NCBI GenBank assembly: GCA_032622095.1
Contig: CP136062.1
Location: forward strand, 40,052,918 to 40,116,917
Length of the DNA stretch: 64,000 bases
Direction: 5' to 3'
DNA from: Siphonodentalium dalli
Lineage: Eukaryota; Mollusca; Scaphopoda; Gadilida; Siphonodentaliidae
Shown here: one piece after another, positions 15,541 to 31,300 of the stretch
Layout of the letters: every line of letters starts with the position of its first letter
How positions within the stretch are numbered: the first letter of the stretch is position 1
Notes under the pieces: generated by a model
Databases searched by the model: none
Told to the model about the DNA's origin: nothing
The model's input: the letters and a program-made list of their open reading frames with translations, nothing else
Program-made: the position numbers and the translations under genes

Positions 15541-17940
15541 TCTATAGGTATCACCACCACATACATCTATAGGTATCACCACCACATACATCTATAGGTA
15601 TCTCCACCACATACATATATAGGTATCCCCACCACATACATCTATAGGTATCCCCGCCACACACATTTTTAGGTATCCTCACCACACACATATATAGGTA
15701 TCCCACCATATACATCTATAGGTATCCCCACCACACACATCTATAGGTATTACCACCACATACATCTATAGGTATCACCACCACATACATCTATAGGTAT
15801 ACATACCACATACATCTATAGGTATCACCACCACATACATCTATAGGTATCCTCACCACACACATATATAGGTATCCCACCACATACATATATAGGTATC
15901 CCCACCACATACATCTATAGGTATCACCACCACATACATATATTTGTATCCCTACCACATACATCTATTGGTAACCCCACCACATACATATATAGGTATC
16001 CCCACCACATACATCTATAGGTATCCCCACGACACACATATATATGTATCAACACCACACACATATATAGGTATCATCACCACATACATATATAGGTATC
16101 CCCACCACATACATCTATGGGTATTCCCGACACATACATATATAGGTATCCCCACCACACACATATATAGGTATCCCCACCACATACATATATAGGTATC
16201 CTCGCCACACACATCTATAGGTATCACCACCACACACATATATACGTATCACCACCACACACATCTATATGAATCACCACCACATACATATATAGGTATT
16301 CCCACCACATACATATATAGGTATCCCCACCTCATACATCTATAGGTATCCCCGCCAGACACATATATAGGTATCACCACCACACACATCTATAGGTATC
16401 ACCACCACATACATATATAGGTACCCCACCACATACATATATAGGTATCCACACCACATACATATATAGGCATCCCCGCCACACACATATATAGGTATCA
16501 CCACCACATATATATATAGGTATCCCCACCACATACATCTATATGTCTCTCCACCACACACATCTATAGTATCCCCACCACACACATCTATAGGTATCCC
16601 CGCCACACACATATATAGGTATCCCCACCACATATATATATAGGTATCCCCACCACATACATCTATAGGTATCGCCACCACATACATATATAGGTATCAC
16701 CACCACATTTATATATAGGTATTCCCACCACATACATATATAGGTATCCCCACCACATGCATATATAGGTATCCTCACCACACATCTATAGGTATCCTCA
16801 CCATACACATATATAGGTATCCCCACCACATACATATATAGGTATCCCCGCCACACACATATATAGGTATCCCCACCACACACATATATAGGTATCCCCA
16901 CCACACACATATATAGGTATCACCACCGCATACATATATAGGTATCCCAACCACATACATATATAGGTATCCCCACCACACACATATATAGGTATCCCCA
17001 CGACATACATATATAGGTATCCCCACCACATACATATATAGGTATCACCACCACTCACATCTATAGGTATCCCCACCACATACATCTATATGTATCCCCA
17101 CCACAAACATCTATAGATATCCCCACCACATACATATATAGGTATCCCCACCACATACATCTATAGGTATCCCCACCACATACATATATAGGTATCACCA
17201 CCACACACATATATAGGTATCCCCACCCATACATCTATAGGTATCCCCACCAGATACATCTATAGGTATCCCCACCACATACATATATAGGTATCCCCAC
17301 CAGATACATCTATAGGTATCCCCACCACATACATATATAGGTATCCCCACCACACATCTAAAGGTATCACCACCACATACATATATAGGTATCACCACCA
17401 CACACATATAGGTATCCCCACCACACACATATATAGGTATCCCCACCACACACAAATATAGGTATCCCCACCACATACATATATAGGTCTCTCCACCACA
17501 TACATCTAGAGGTATCTCCACCACACACATCTATATGTATCCCCACCACACACATATATAGGTATCACCTCCACATACATCTATAGGTATCACCACAACA
17601 TACATCTATAGGTATCCCCACCACATTCATCTATAGGTATCCCCACCACACACATATATAGTTATAACCACCACATACATATATAGGTATCCCCGCCACA
17701 GACATATATAGGTATTCCCGCCACATACATATATAGATATCCTCACCACACACATCTATAGGTATCCCCACCACACACATATATAGGTATCCCCACCACA
17801 CACATCTATAGGTATCCCCACCACATACATCTATAGGTATCCCCACCACACACATATATAGGTATCACCACCACGTACATATATAGGTATCCCCGCCACA
17901 CACATATATAGGTATCCCCACCACACACATATATATAGGT
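13148..17940. repeat. Tandem duplication of about 2.4 kb: 13,148-15,540 and 15,541-17,940
   Basis: The second copy begins directly where the first ends. Landmarks 13148 and 15541, 13552 and 15944, 14383 and 16775 keep an offset of 2,392-2,393 bp. Later landmarks (15215 and 17631) are offset by 2,416 bp because of one extra unit in the second copy near 17,160. At 15,538-15,541 the sequence jumps from the context also seen near 11,840 to the context seen at 13,148, which marks the crossover junction. The copies are nearly identical, so the event is recent relative to the rest of the left half. Confidence 0.92.
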
Positions 17941-18069
17941 ATCCCCGCCACACACATATATAGGTATCCCCACCACATACATATATAGGTATCACCACCA
18001 CATACATATATAGGTATCCTCACCACACACATCTATAGGTATCCCCACCACACACATATATAGGTATCC

Positions 18070-18815
18070 CCACCACACACATCTATAAGTATCCCCACCA
18101 AATACATATATAGGTATTCCCACCACATACATATATAAGTATCCCCGCCACATACATATATAGGTATCCCCACCATATACATATATAGGTATCCCCGCCA
18201 CACACATAGATAGGTATCCCCACCACACACATATATAGGTATTCCCACGAAACACATATATAGGTATCCCCACCACATACATATATAGGTATTCCCGCCA
18301 CATACATATATAGGTATCCTCACCACACACATCTATAGGTATCCCCACCACATACATATATAGGTATCACCACCACATACATATATAGGTATCCCCACCC
18401 CACACATATATAGGTATCCCCGCCACATACATATATAGGTATCCCCACCACACACATCTATAAGTATCCCCACCAAATACATATATAGGTATTCCCACCA
18501 CATACATATATAAGTATCCCCGCCACATACATATATAGGAATCCCCACCACATACATATATAGGTATCCCCGCCACACACATAGATAGGTATCCCCACCA
18601 CACACATATATAGGTATTCCCACGAAACACATATATAGGTATCCCCACCACATACATATATAGGTATTCCCGCCACATACATATATAGGTATCCTCACCA
18701 CACACATCTATAGGTATCCCCACCACATACATATATAGGTATCACCACCACATACATATATAGGTATTCCCACCCCACACATATATAGGTATCCCCGCCA
18801 CATACATATATAGGT
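18070..18815. repeat. 375-bp tandem duplication (15 units): about 18,070-18,440 and 18,445-18,815
   Basis: The unusual phrase ATCTATAAGTATCCCCACC followed by AAATAC occurs at 18081 and 18456, exactly 375 bp apart, and the flanking variants repeat in the same order, including a CCCCACCCCAC unit at about 18,395 and 18,770. The offset is exactly 15 units of 25 bp, so unit register was kept. A diverged relative of the block is at about 11,970-12,400. Confidence 0.9.
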
Positions 18816-19499
18816 ATCACCACCATACACATATATAGGTATCCCCACCACACACATATATATAGGTATTCCCGCCACACACATATATAGGTATCCCCAC
18901 CACATACATATATAGGTATCACCACCACATACATATATAGGTATCCTCACCCCACACATCTATAGGTATCCCCACCACACACATATATAGGTATCCCCAC
19001 CACACACATCTATAGGTATCCCCACCACATACATATATAGGTATCCCCACGACATACATATATAAGTATCCCCGCCACATACATATATAGGTATCCCCAC
19101 CACATGCATATATAGGTATCCCCACCACACACATATATAGGTATCCCCACCACACACATATATTGGTATCCCCACCACACACATATATAGGTATCCCCAC
19201 CACAAACATATATAGGTCTCCCCACCACATACATCTATAGGTATCCCCACCACACACATCTATATGTATCCCAACCACACACATTTATAGGTATCACCAC
19301 CACATACATATATAGGTATCCCCGCCACAAACATATATAGGTATTTCCGCCACATACATATATAGGTATCCTCACCACACAAATCTATAGGTATCACCAC
19401 CACATACATATATAGGTATCACCACCACATGCATATATAGGTATCCCCACCACACATATATATAGGTATCCCCGCCACATACATATATAGGAATCACCA

Positions 19500-22400
19500 C
19501 CATACACATCTATAGGTATCCCCGCCACACACATCTATAGGTATCCCCACCACATACATATATAGGTATCCCCTCCACACACATATATAGGTATCCCCAC
19601 CACATACAAATATAGGTATCACCACCACACACATATAAGTATCCCCGCCACATACATATAGGTATCCCCACAACACACATATAGGTATCCCCACCACACA
19701 CATATATAGGTATCACCTCCACATACATATAGAGGTATCCCCAACACATACATATATAGGTATCCCCACCACATACATATATAGGTAACCCCACCACATA
19801 CATATATAGTTATCCCCGCCACACACATATATAGGTATCACCACCACACACATATATAGGTATCCCCACCACATACATATATAGGTATCACCATCACACA
19901 CATATATAGGTATCCCCACCACATACATATATTGGTATCCCACCACATACATATATAGGTATCCCCACCACATACATCTATATGTATCCCCACCACACAC
20001 ATATATAGGTATACCCACCACATACATATATAGGTATCCCCACCACATACATATATAGGTATCACCACCACATACATCTATATGTATCCCCACCACATAC
20101 ATATATAGGTATCCCCACCACATACATCTATAGGTATCCCCACCACATACATATATAGGTATCCCCACCACATACATATATAGGTATCCCCACCACATAC
20201 ATATATAGGTATCCCCACCACATACATATATAGGTATCCCCACCACATACATCTATGGGTATCCCCACCACACACATCTATATGTATCACCACCACACAC
20301 ATCTATAGGTATCCCCACCAAACACATATATAGGTATCTCCACCATACACATCAATATGTATCACCGCCACCCACATATATAGGTACCCCCACCACATAC
20401 ATCTATAGGTATCCCCACCATACACATCTATAGGTATCACCACCATACACATCTATATGTATAACCGCCACACTCATATATAGGTATCCCCACCACATAC
20501 ATCTATAGGTATCACCACCACATACATATATAGGTATCCCCACCACATAAATCTATAGGTATCCCCACCACACACATCTATATGTATCACCACCACATAC
20601 ATATATAGGTATCCACACCACACACATATATAGGTATCCCACAACATACATATATAGGTATCCCCACCACACACATATAGGTATCCTCACCACACACATA
20701 TATAGGTATCCTCACCACACACATATATAGGTATCCCCGCCACATACATCTATAGGTATCACCACCACATACATCTATAGTTATCACCACCACATACATA
20801 TATAGGTATCCCCGCCACATACATATATAGGTATCACCACCATACACATCTATAGGTATCCCCGCCACACACATCTATAGGTATCCCCACCACATACATA
20901 TATAGGTATCCCCACCACATACATATATAGGTATCACCACCACACACATATAAGTATCCCCGCCACATACATATAGGTATCCCCACCACACACATATAGG
21001 TATCCCCACCACACACATCTATAGGTATCACCTCCACATACATATAGAGGTATCCCCAACACATACATATATAGGTATCCCCACCACATACATATATAGG
21101 TATCCCCACCACATACATATATAGTTATCCCCGCCACACACATATATAGGTATCCCCACCACATACATATATAGGTATCCCCACCACATACATCTATAGG
21201 TATCCCCACCAAACACATCTATATGTATCACCACCACACACATCTATAGGTATCCCCACCAAACACATATATAGGTATCCCCGCCACACACATCTATAGG
21301 TATCACCTCCACATACATATATAGGTATCACCATCACACACAAATATAGGTATCCCCACCACATACATATATTGGTATCCCACCACATACATCTATAGGT
21401 ATCCCCACCGCACACATATATTGGTATCCCACCACATACATCTATAGGTATCCCCACCGCACACATATATAGGTATCCCCATCACATACATACATAGGTA
21501 TCCCCACCACATACATATATAGGTATCCCCACCACATACATCTATATGTATCCCCACCACACACATATATAGGTATCCCCAACACATACATATATAGGTA
21601 TCCCCACCACATACATATATAGGTATCCCCACCACATACATCTATATGTATCCCCACCACATACATATATAGGTATCCTCACCACATACATCTATAAGTA
21701 TCCCCACCACATACATATATAGGTATCCCCACCACATACATACATAGGTATCCCCACCACATACATATATAGGTATCCCCACCACATACATATATAGGTA
21801 TCCCCACCACATACATCTATAGGTATCCCCACCAAACACATCTATATGTATCACCACCACACACATCTATAGGTATCCCCACCAAACACATATATAGGTA
21901 TCCCCACCATACACATCAATATGTATCACCGCCACACACATATATAGGTATCCCCACCACATACATCTATAGGTATCCCCACCATACACATCTATAGGTA
22001 TCCCCACCATACACATCTATATGTATAACCGCCACACTCATATATAGGTATCCCCACCACATACATCTATATGTATCACCACCACATACATATATAGGTA
22101 TCCCCACCACATAAATCTATAGGTATCCCCACCACACACATCTATATGTATCACCACCACATACATATATAGGTATCCCCACCACACACATATATAGGTA
22201 TCCCACCACATACATATATAGGTATCCCCACCACACACATATAGGTATCCTCACCACACACATATATAGGTATCCTCACCACACACATATATAGGATTCC
22301 CCGACACATACATCTATAGGTATCACCACCACATACATCTATAGTTATCACCACCACATACATCTATAGGTATCCACACCACATACATCTATAGATATCA

Positions 22401-25400
22401 CCTCCACATACATATAGAGGTATCCCCAACACATACATATATAGGTATCCCCACCACATACATATATAGGTATCCCCACCACATACATATATAGTTATCC
22501 CCGCCACACACATATATAGGTATCCCCACCACACACATATATAGGTATCCCCACCACATACATATATAGGTATCACCATCACACACAAACATAGGTATCC
22601 CCACCACATACATATATTGGTATCCCACCACATACATCTATAGGTATCCCCACCGCACACATATATTGGTATCCCACCACATACATCTATAGGCATCCCC
22701 ACCGCACACATATATAGGTATCCCCATCACATACATACATAGGTATCCCCACCACATACATATATAGGTATCCCCACCACATACATCTATATGTATCCCC
22801 ACCACACAAATATATAGGTATCCCCACCACATACATATATAGGTATCCCCACCACATACATATATAGGTATCCCCACCACATACATCTATATGTATCCCC
22901 ACCACATACATATATAGGTATCCCCACCACATACATATATAGGTATCCCCACCACATACATATATAGGTATCCCCACCACATACATCTATAGGTATCCCC
23001 ACCAAACACATCTATATGTATCACCACCACACACATCTATAGGTATCCCCACCAAACACATATATAGGTATCCCCACCATACACATCAATATGTATCACC
23101 GCCACACACATATATAGGTATCCCCACCACATACATATATAGTTATCCCCGCCACACACATATATAGGTATCCCCACCACACACATATATAGGTATCCCC
23201 ACCACATACATATATAGGTATCACCATCACACACAAATATAGGTATCCCCACCACATACATATATTGGTATCCCACCACATACATCTATAGGTATCCCCA
23301 CCGCACACATATATTGGTATCCCACCACATACATCTATAGGTATCCCCACCGCACACATATATAGGTATCCCCATCACATACATACATAGGTATCCCCAC
23401 CACATACGTATATAGGTATCCCCACCACATACATCTATAGGTATCCCCACCACATACATCTATATGTATCCCCACCACACAAATATATAGGTATCCCCAC
23501 CACATACATATATAGGTATCCCCACCACATACATATATAGGTATCCCCACCACATACATCTATATGTATCCCCACCACATACATATATAGGTATCCCCAC
23601 CACATACATATATAGGTATCCCCACCACATACATATATAGGTATCCCCACCACATACATCTATAGGTATCTCCACCAAACACATCTATATGTATCACCAC
23701 CACACACATCTATAGGTATCCCCACCAAACACATATATAGGTATCCCCACCATACACATCAATATGTATCACCGCCACACACATATATAGGTATCCCCAC
23801 CACATACATCTATAGGTATCCCCACCATACACATCTATAGGTATCCCCACCATACACATCTATATGTATAACCGCCACACTCATATATAGGTATCCCCAC
23901 CACATACATCTATAGGTATCACCACCACATACATATATAGGTATCCCCACCACATAAATCTATAGGTATCCCCACCACACACATCTATATGTATCACCAC
24001 CACATACATATATAGGTATCCCCACCACACACATATATAGGTATCCCACCACATACATATATAGGTATCCCACCACACACATATAGGTATCCTCACCACA
24101 CACATATATAGGTATCCTCACCACACACATATATAGGATTCCCCGACACATACATCTATAGGTATCACCACCACATACATCTATAGTTATCACCACCACA
24201 TACATCTATAGGTATCCACACCACATACATCTATAGGTATCACCTCCACATACATATAGAGGTATCCCCAACACATACATATATAGGTATCCCCACCACA
24301 TACATATATAGGTATCCCCACCACATACATATATAGTTATCCCCGCCACACACATATATAGGTATCCCCACCACACACATATATAGGTATCCCCACCACA
24401 TACATATATAGGTATCACCATCACACACATATATAGGTATCCCCATCACATACATATATTGGTATCCCACCACAAACATCTATAGGTATCCCCACCGCAC
24501 ACATATATAGGTATCCCCATCACATACATACATAGGTATCCCCACCACATACGTATATAGGTATCCCCACCACATACATCTAGTTGTATCCCCACCACAC
24601 ACATATATAGGTATCCCCACCACATACATATAAAGGTATCCCCACCACATACATATATAGGTATCCCCACCACATACATCTATATGTATCCCCACCACAT
24701 ACATATATAGGTATCCCCACCACATACATCTATAGGCATCCCCACCACATACATGTATAGGTATCCCCACCACATACATATATAGGTATCCCCACCACAT
24801 ACATATATAGGTATCCCCACCACATACATATATAGGTATCCCCACCACATACATCTATAGGTATCCCCACCACACACATCTATATGTATCACCACCACAC
24901 ACATCTATAGGTATCCCCACCAAACACATATATAGGTATCCCCACCATACACATCAATATGTATCACCGCCACACACATATATAGGTATCCCCACCACAT
25001 ACATCTATAGGTATCCCCACCATACACATCTATAGGTATCCCCACCATACACATCTATATGTGTAACCGCCACACTCATATATAGGTATCCCCACCACAT
25101 ACATCTATAGGTATCACCACCACATACATATATAGGTATCCCCACCACATAAATCTATAGGTATTCCCACCACACACATCTATATGTATCACCACCACAT
25201 ACATATGTAGGTATCCCAACCACACACATATATAGGTATCCCACCACATACATATATAGGTATCCTCACCACACACATATATAGGTATCCCCGCCACATA
25301 CATTTATAGGTATCACCACCACATACATCTACAGTTATCACCACCACATAAATATATAGGTATCCCCGCCACATACATATATAGGTATCACCACCATACA

Positions 25401-26490
25401 CATATATAGGTATCCCCGCCACACACATCTATAGTTATCCCCACCACATACATATATAGGTATCCCCACCACATACATATATAGGTATCACCACCACACA
25501 CATATAGGTATCCCCACCACACACATCTATAGGTATCACCTCCACATACATATAGAGGTATCCCCAACACATACATATATAGGTATCCACACCACATACA
25601 TATATAGGTATCCCCACCACATACATATATAGTTATCCCCACCACACACATATATAGGTATCCCCACCACACACTTATATAGGTATCCCCACCACATACA
25701 TATATAGGTATCACCATCACACACATATATAGGTATCCCCACCACATACATATATTGGTATCCCACCACATACATCTATAGGTATCCCCGCCGCACACAT
25801 ATATTGGTATCCCACCACATACATCTATAGGTATCCCCACCGCACACATATATAGGTATCCGCATCACATACATACATAGGTATCCCCACCACATACATA
25901 TATAGGTATCCCCACCACATACATGTACATCTATATGTATCCCCACCACACACATATATAGGTATCCCCACCACATACATATATAGGTATCCCCACCACA
26001 TACATATATAGGTATCCCCACCACATACATCTATATGTATCCCCACCACATACATATATAGGTATCCCCACCACATACATCTATAGGTATCCCCACCACA
26101 TACATATATAGGTATCCCCACCACATACATATATAGGTATCCCCGCAACACACATATATAGGTATCCCCACCACATACATATATAGGTCTCCCCACCACA
26201 TACATCTATATATATTCCCACACATCTATAGGTATCCCCACCACACACATATATAGGTATCACCACCACACACATCTATAGGTATCACCACCACATACAT
26301 ATATATGTATCCCCAACACATACATATATAGGTATCCCCACCACATACATATATAGCTATCCCCTCCACATACATATATAGGTATTCCCACCACATACAT
26401 ATATAGGTATCCCCACCACATACATCTATAGGTATCCCCACCACACACATCTATATGTATCACCCCCACACACATATATAGGTATCCCCA
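19500..26490. repeat. Middle segment with variable marker spacing
   Basis: Marker units at 20463, 22027, 23870 and 25065 are spaced 1,564, 1,843 and 1,195 bp apart, and the blocks between them share sub-blocks in differing combinations. One sub-block with units reading CCCCACCGCAC and TATTGGTATCCCACCAC appears near 21,400, 22,640, 23,300 and 25,790. The pattern looks like repeated unequal exchange that has not settled into a fixed higher-order length. No gene is present. Confidence 0.75.
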
Positions 26491-28316
26491 CCAAACACAT
26501 ATATAGGTATCCCCACCATACACATCAATATGTATCACCGCCACACACATATATAGGTATCCCCACCACATACATCTATAGGTATCACCGCCATACACAT
26601 CTATAGGTATCCCCACCATACACATCTATATGTATAACCGCCACACTCATATATAGGTATCCCCACCACATATATCTATAGGTATCACCACCACATACAT
26701 ATATAGGTATCCCCACCACATAAATATATAGGTATCCCCACCACACACATCTATATGTATCACCACAACATACATATATAGGTATCCCCACCACACACAT
26801 ATATAGGTATCCCACCACATACATATATAGGTATCCCCACCACACACATATAGGTATCATCACCACACACATATATAGGTATCCTCACCACACACATATA
26901 TAGGTATCCCCGCCACATACATCTATAGGTATCACCACCACATACATCTATAGTTATCACCACCACATACATCTATAGGTATCCACACCACATACATCTA
27001 TAGGTATCCCCACCACATACATCTATATGTATCCCCGCCACACACATATATAGGTATCCTCACCACACACATATATAGGTATCCCACCACATACATCTAT
27101 AGGTATCCCCACCACATACATATATAGGTATCCCCACCACACACATATATAGGTATCCCTACCACATACATCTATAGGTATCCCCACCACACACATATAG
27201 GTATCCCCGCCACACACATCTATATGTATCACCTCCACATACATATATAGGTATTCCCACCACATACATATATAGGTATCCCCACCACATACATATATAG
27301 GTATCCCCACCACATACATATATAGGTATCCCCACCACATACATCTATAGGTATCCCCACCACACACATCTATATGTATCACCACCACACACATCTATAG
27401 GTATCCCCACCAAACACATATATAGGTATCCCCACCATACACATCAATATGTATCACCGCCACACACATATATAGGTATCCCCACCACATGCATCTATAG
27501 GTATCACCGCCATACACATCTATAGGTATCCCCACCATACACATCTATATGTATAACCGCCATACTCATATATAGGTATCCCCACCACATACATCTATAG
27601 GTATCACCACCACATACATATATAGGTATCCCCACCACATAAATCTATAGGTATCCCCACCACACACATCTATATGTATCACCACAACATACATATATAG
27701 GTATCCCCACCACACACATATATAGGTATCCCACCACATACATATATAGGTATCCCCACCACACACATATAGGTATCCTCACCACACACATATATAGGTA
27801 TCCTCACCACACACATATATAGGTATCCCCGCCACATACATCTATAGGTATCACCACCACATACATCTATAGTTATCACCACCACATACATCTATAGGTA
27901 TCCACACAACATACATCTATAGGTATCCCCACCACATACATCTATATGTATCCCCGCCACACACATCTATAGGTATCCTCACCACACACATATATAGGTA
28001 TCCCACCACATAAATCTATAGGTATCCCCACCACATACATATATAGGTATCCCCACCACACACATATATAGGTATCCCCACCACATACATCTATAGGTAT
28101 CCCCACCACACACATGTAGGTATCCCCGCCACACACATCTATAGGTATCACCTCCACATACATATATAGGTATTCCCACCACATACATATATAGGTATCC
28201 CCACCACATACATATATAGGTATCCCCACCACATACATATATAGGTATCCCCACCACATACATCTATAGGTATCCCCACCACCACACACATCTATATGTA
28301 TCACCACCACACACAT
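26486..28316. repeat. 919-bp tandem duplication: about 26,486-27,400 and 27,405-28,316
   Basis: Landmarks are 919 bp apart: the AAACACAT unit (26491 and 27410), marker units (26636 and 27555), and the modules at 26760 and 27679. Near the end the second copy contains an extra ACC (about 28,274-28,282, reading ACCACCACACAC), raising the offset to 922. The second marker has CATACT instead of CACACT. The copies are otherwise nearly identical. Confidence 0.9.
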
Positions 28317-28399
28317 CTATAGGTATCCCCACCAAACACTTATATAGGTATCCCCACCATACACATCAATATGTATCCCCACCATACACATCTATAGGT

Positions 28400-31300
28400 A
28401 TCCCCACCATACACATCTATATGTATAACCGCCACACTCATATATAGGTATCCCCACCACATACATCTATAGGTATCACCACCACATACATATATAGTTA
28501 TCCCCACCACATAAATCTATAGGTATCCCCACCACACACATTTATATGTATCACCACCACATACATATATAGGTATCCCCACACACACATATATAGGTAT
28601 CCCACCACATACATATATAGGTATCCCCACCACACACATATAGGTATCCTCACCACACACATATATAGGTATCCTCACCACACACATATATAGGTATCCC
28701 CGCCACATACATCTATAGGTATCACCACCACATACATCTATAGTTATCTCCACCACAAAAATATATAGGTATCCCCGCCACATACATATATAGGTATCAC
28801 CACCATACACATCTATAGGTATCCCCGCCACACACATCTATAGGTATCCCCACCACATACATATATAGGTATCCCCACCACATACATATATAGGTATCAC
28901 CACCACACACATATAAGTATCCCCGCCACATACATATAGGTATCCCCATCACACACATATAGGTATCCCCACCACACACATCTATAGGTATCACCTCCAC
29001 ATACATATAGAGGTATCCCCAACACATACATATATAGGTATCCCCACCACATACATATATAGGTATCCCCACCACATACATATATAGTTATCCCCGCCAC
29101 ACACATATATAGGTATCCCCACCACACACATATATAGGTATCCCCACCACATACATATAGAGGTATCACCATCACACACATATATAGGTATCCCCACCAC
29201 ATACATATATTGGTATCCCACCACATACATCTATAGGTATCCCCACCGAACACATATATTGGTATCCCACCACATACATCTATAGGTATCCCCACCGCAC
29301 ACATATATAGGTATCCCCATCACATACATACATAGGTATCCCCACCACATACATATATAGGTATCCCCACCACATACATCTGTATGTATCCCCACCACAT
29401 ACATATATAGGTATCCCCACCACATACATATATAGGTATCCCCACCACATATATATATAGGTATCCCCACCACATACATCTATATGTATCCCCACCACAT
29501 ACATATTTAGGTATCCCCACCACATACATCTATAGGTATCCCCACCACATACATATATAGGTATCCCCACCACATACATATATAGGTATCACCACCACAT
29601 ACATATATAGGTATCCCCACCACATAAATCTATAGGTATCCCCACCACACACATCTATATGTATCACCACAACATACATATATAGGTATCCCCACCACAC
29701 ACATATATAGGTATCCCACCACATACATATATAGGTATCCCCACCACACACATATAGGTATCCTCACCACCCACATATATAGGTATCCTCACCACACACA
29801 TATATAGGTATCCCCGCCACATACATCTATAGGTATCACCACCACATACATCTATAGTTATCACCACCACATACATCTATAGGTATCCACACCACATACA
29901 TCTATATGTATCCCCACCACATACATCTATATGTATCCCCGCCACACACATCTATAGGTATCCTCACCACACACATATATAGGTATCCCACCACATACAT
30001 CTATAGGTATCCACACCACATACATATATAGGTATCCCCACCACACACATATATAGGTATCCCCACCACACACATATATAGGTATCCCCACCACACACAC
30101 ATAGGTATCCCCGCCACACACATCTATAGGTATCACCTCCACATACATATATAGGTATCCCCACCACATACATCTATAGGTATCCCCACCACATACATAT
30201 ATAGGTATTCCCACCACATACATATATAGGTATCCCCACCACATACATATATAGGTATCCCCACCACATACATATATAGGTATCCCCACCACATACATTT
30301 ATAGGTACCCCCACCACACACATCTATATGTATCACCACCACACACATCTATAGGTATCCCCACCAAACACATATATAGGTATCCCCACCATACACATCA
30401 ATATGTATCACCGCCACACACATATATAGGTATCCCCACCACATACATCTATAGGTATCCCCACCATACACATCTATAGGTATCCCCACCATACACATCT
30501 ATATGTATAACCGCCACACTCATATATCGGTATCCCCACCACATACATCTATAGGTATCACCACCACATACATATATAGGTATCCCCACCACATAAATCT
30601 ATAGGTATCCCCACCACACACATCTATATGTATCACCACCACATACATATATAGGTATCCCCACACACACATATATAGGTATCCCACCACATACATATAT
30701 AGGTATCCCCACCACACACATATAGGTATCCTCACCACACACATATATAGGTATCCCACCACATACATCTATAGGTATCCCCACCGCACACATATATAGG
30801 TATCCCCATCACATACATACATAGGTATCCCCACCACATACATATATACGTATCCCCATCACATACATCTGTATGTATCCCCACCACACACATCTATAGG
30901 TATCCCCACCACAAACATATATAGGTATCCCCACCACATACATATATAGGTATCCCCACCACATACATCTATATGTATCCCCACCACATACATATTTAGT
31001 TATCCCAACCACATACATCTATAGGTATCCCCACCACATACATATATATGTATCCCCACCACATACATATATAGGTATCCCCACCACATACATCTATAGG
31101 TATCCCCACCACAAACATCTATATGTATCACCACCACACACATCTATATGTATCCCCACCAAACACATATATATGTATCCCCACCATACACATCAATATG
31201 TATCACCGCCACACTCATATATAGGTATCCCCACCACATACATCTATAGGTATCCCCACCATACACATCTATAGGTATCCCCACCATACACATCTATATG

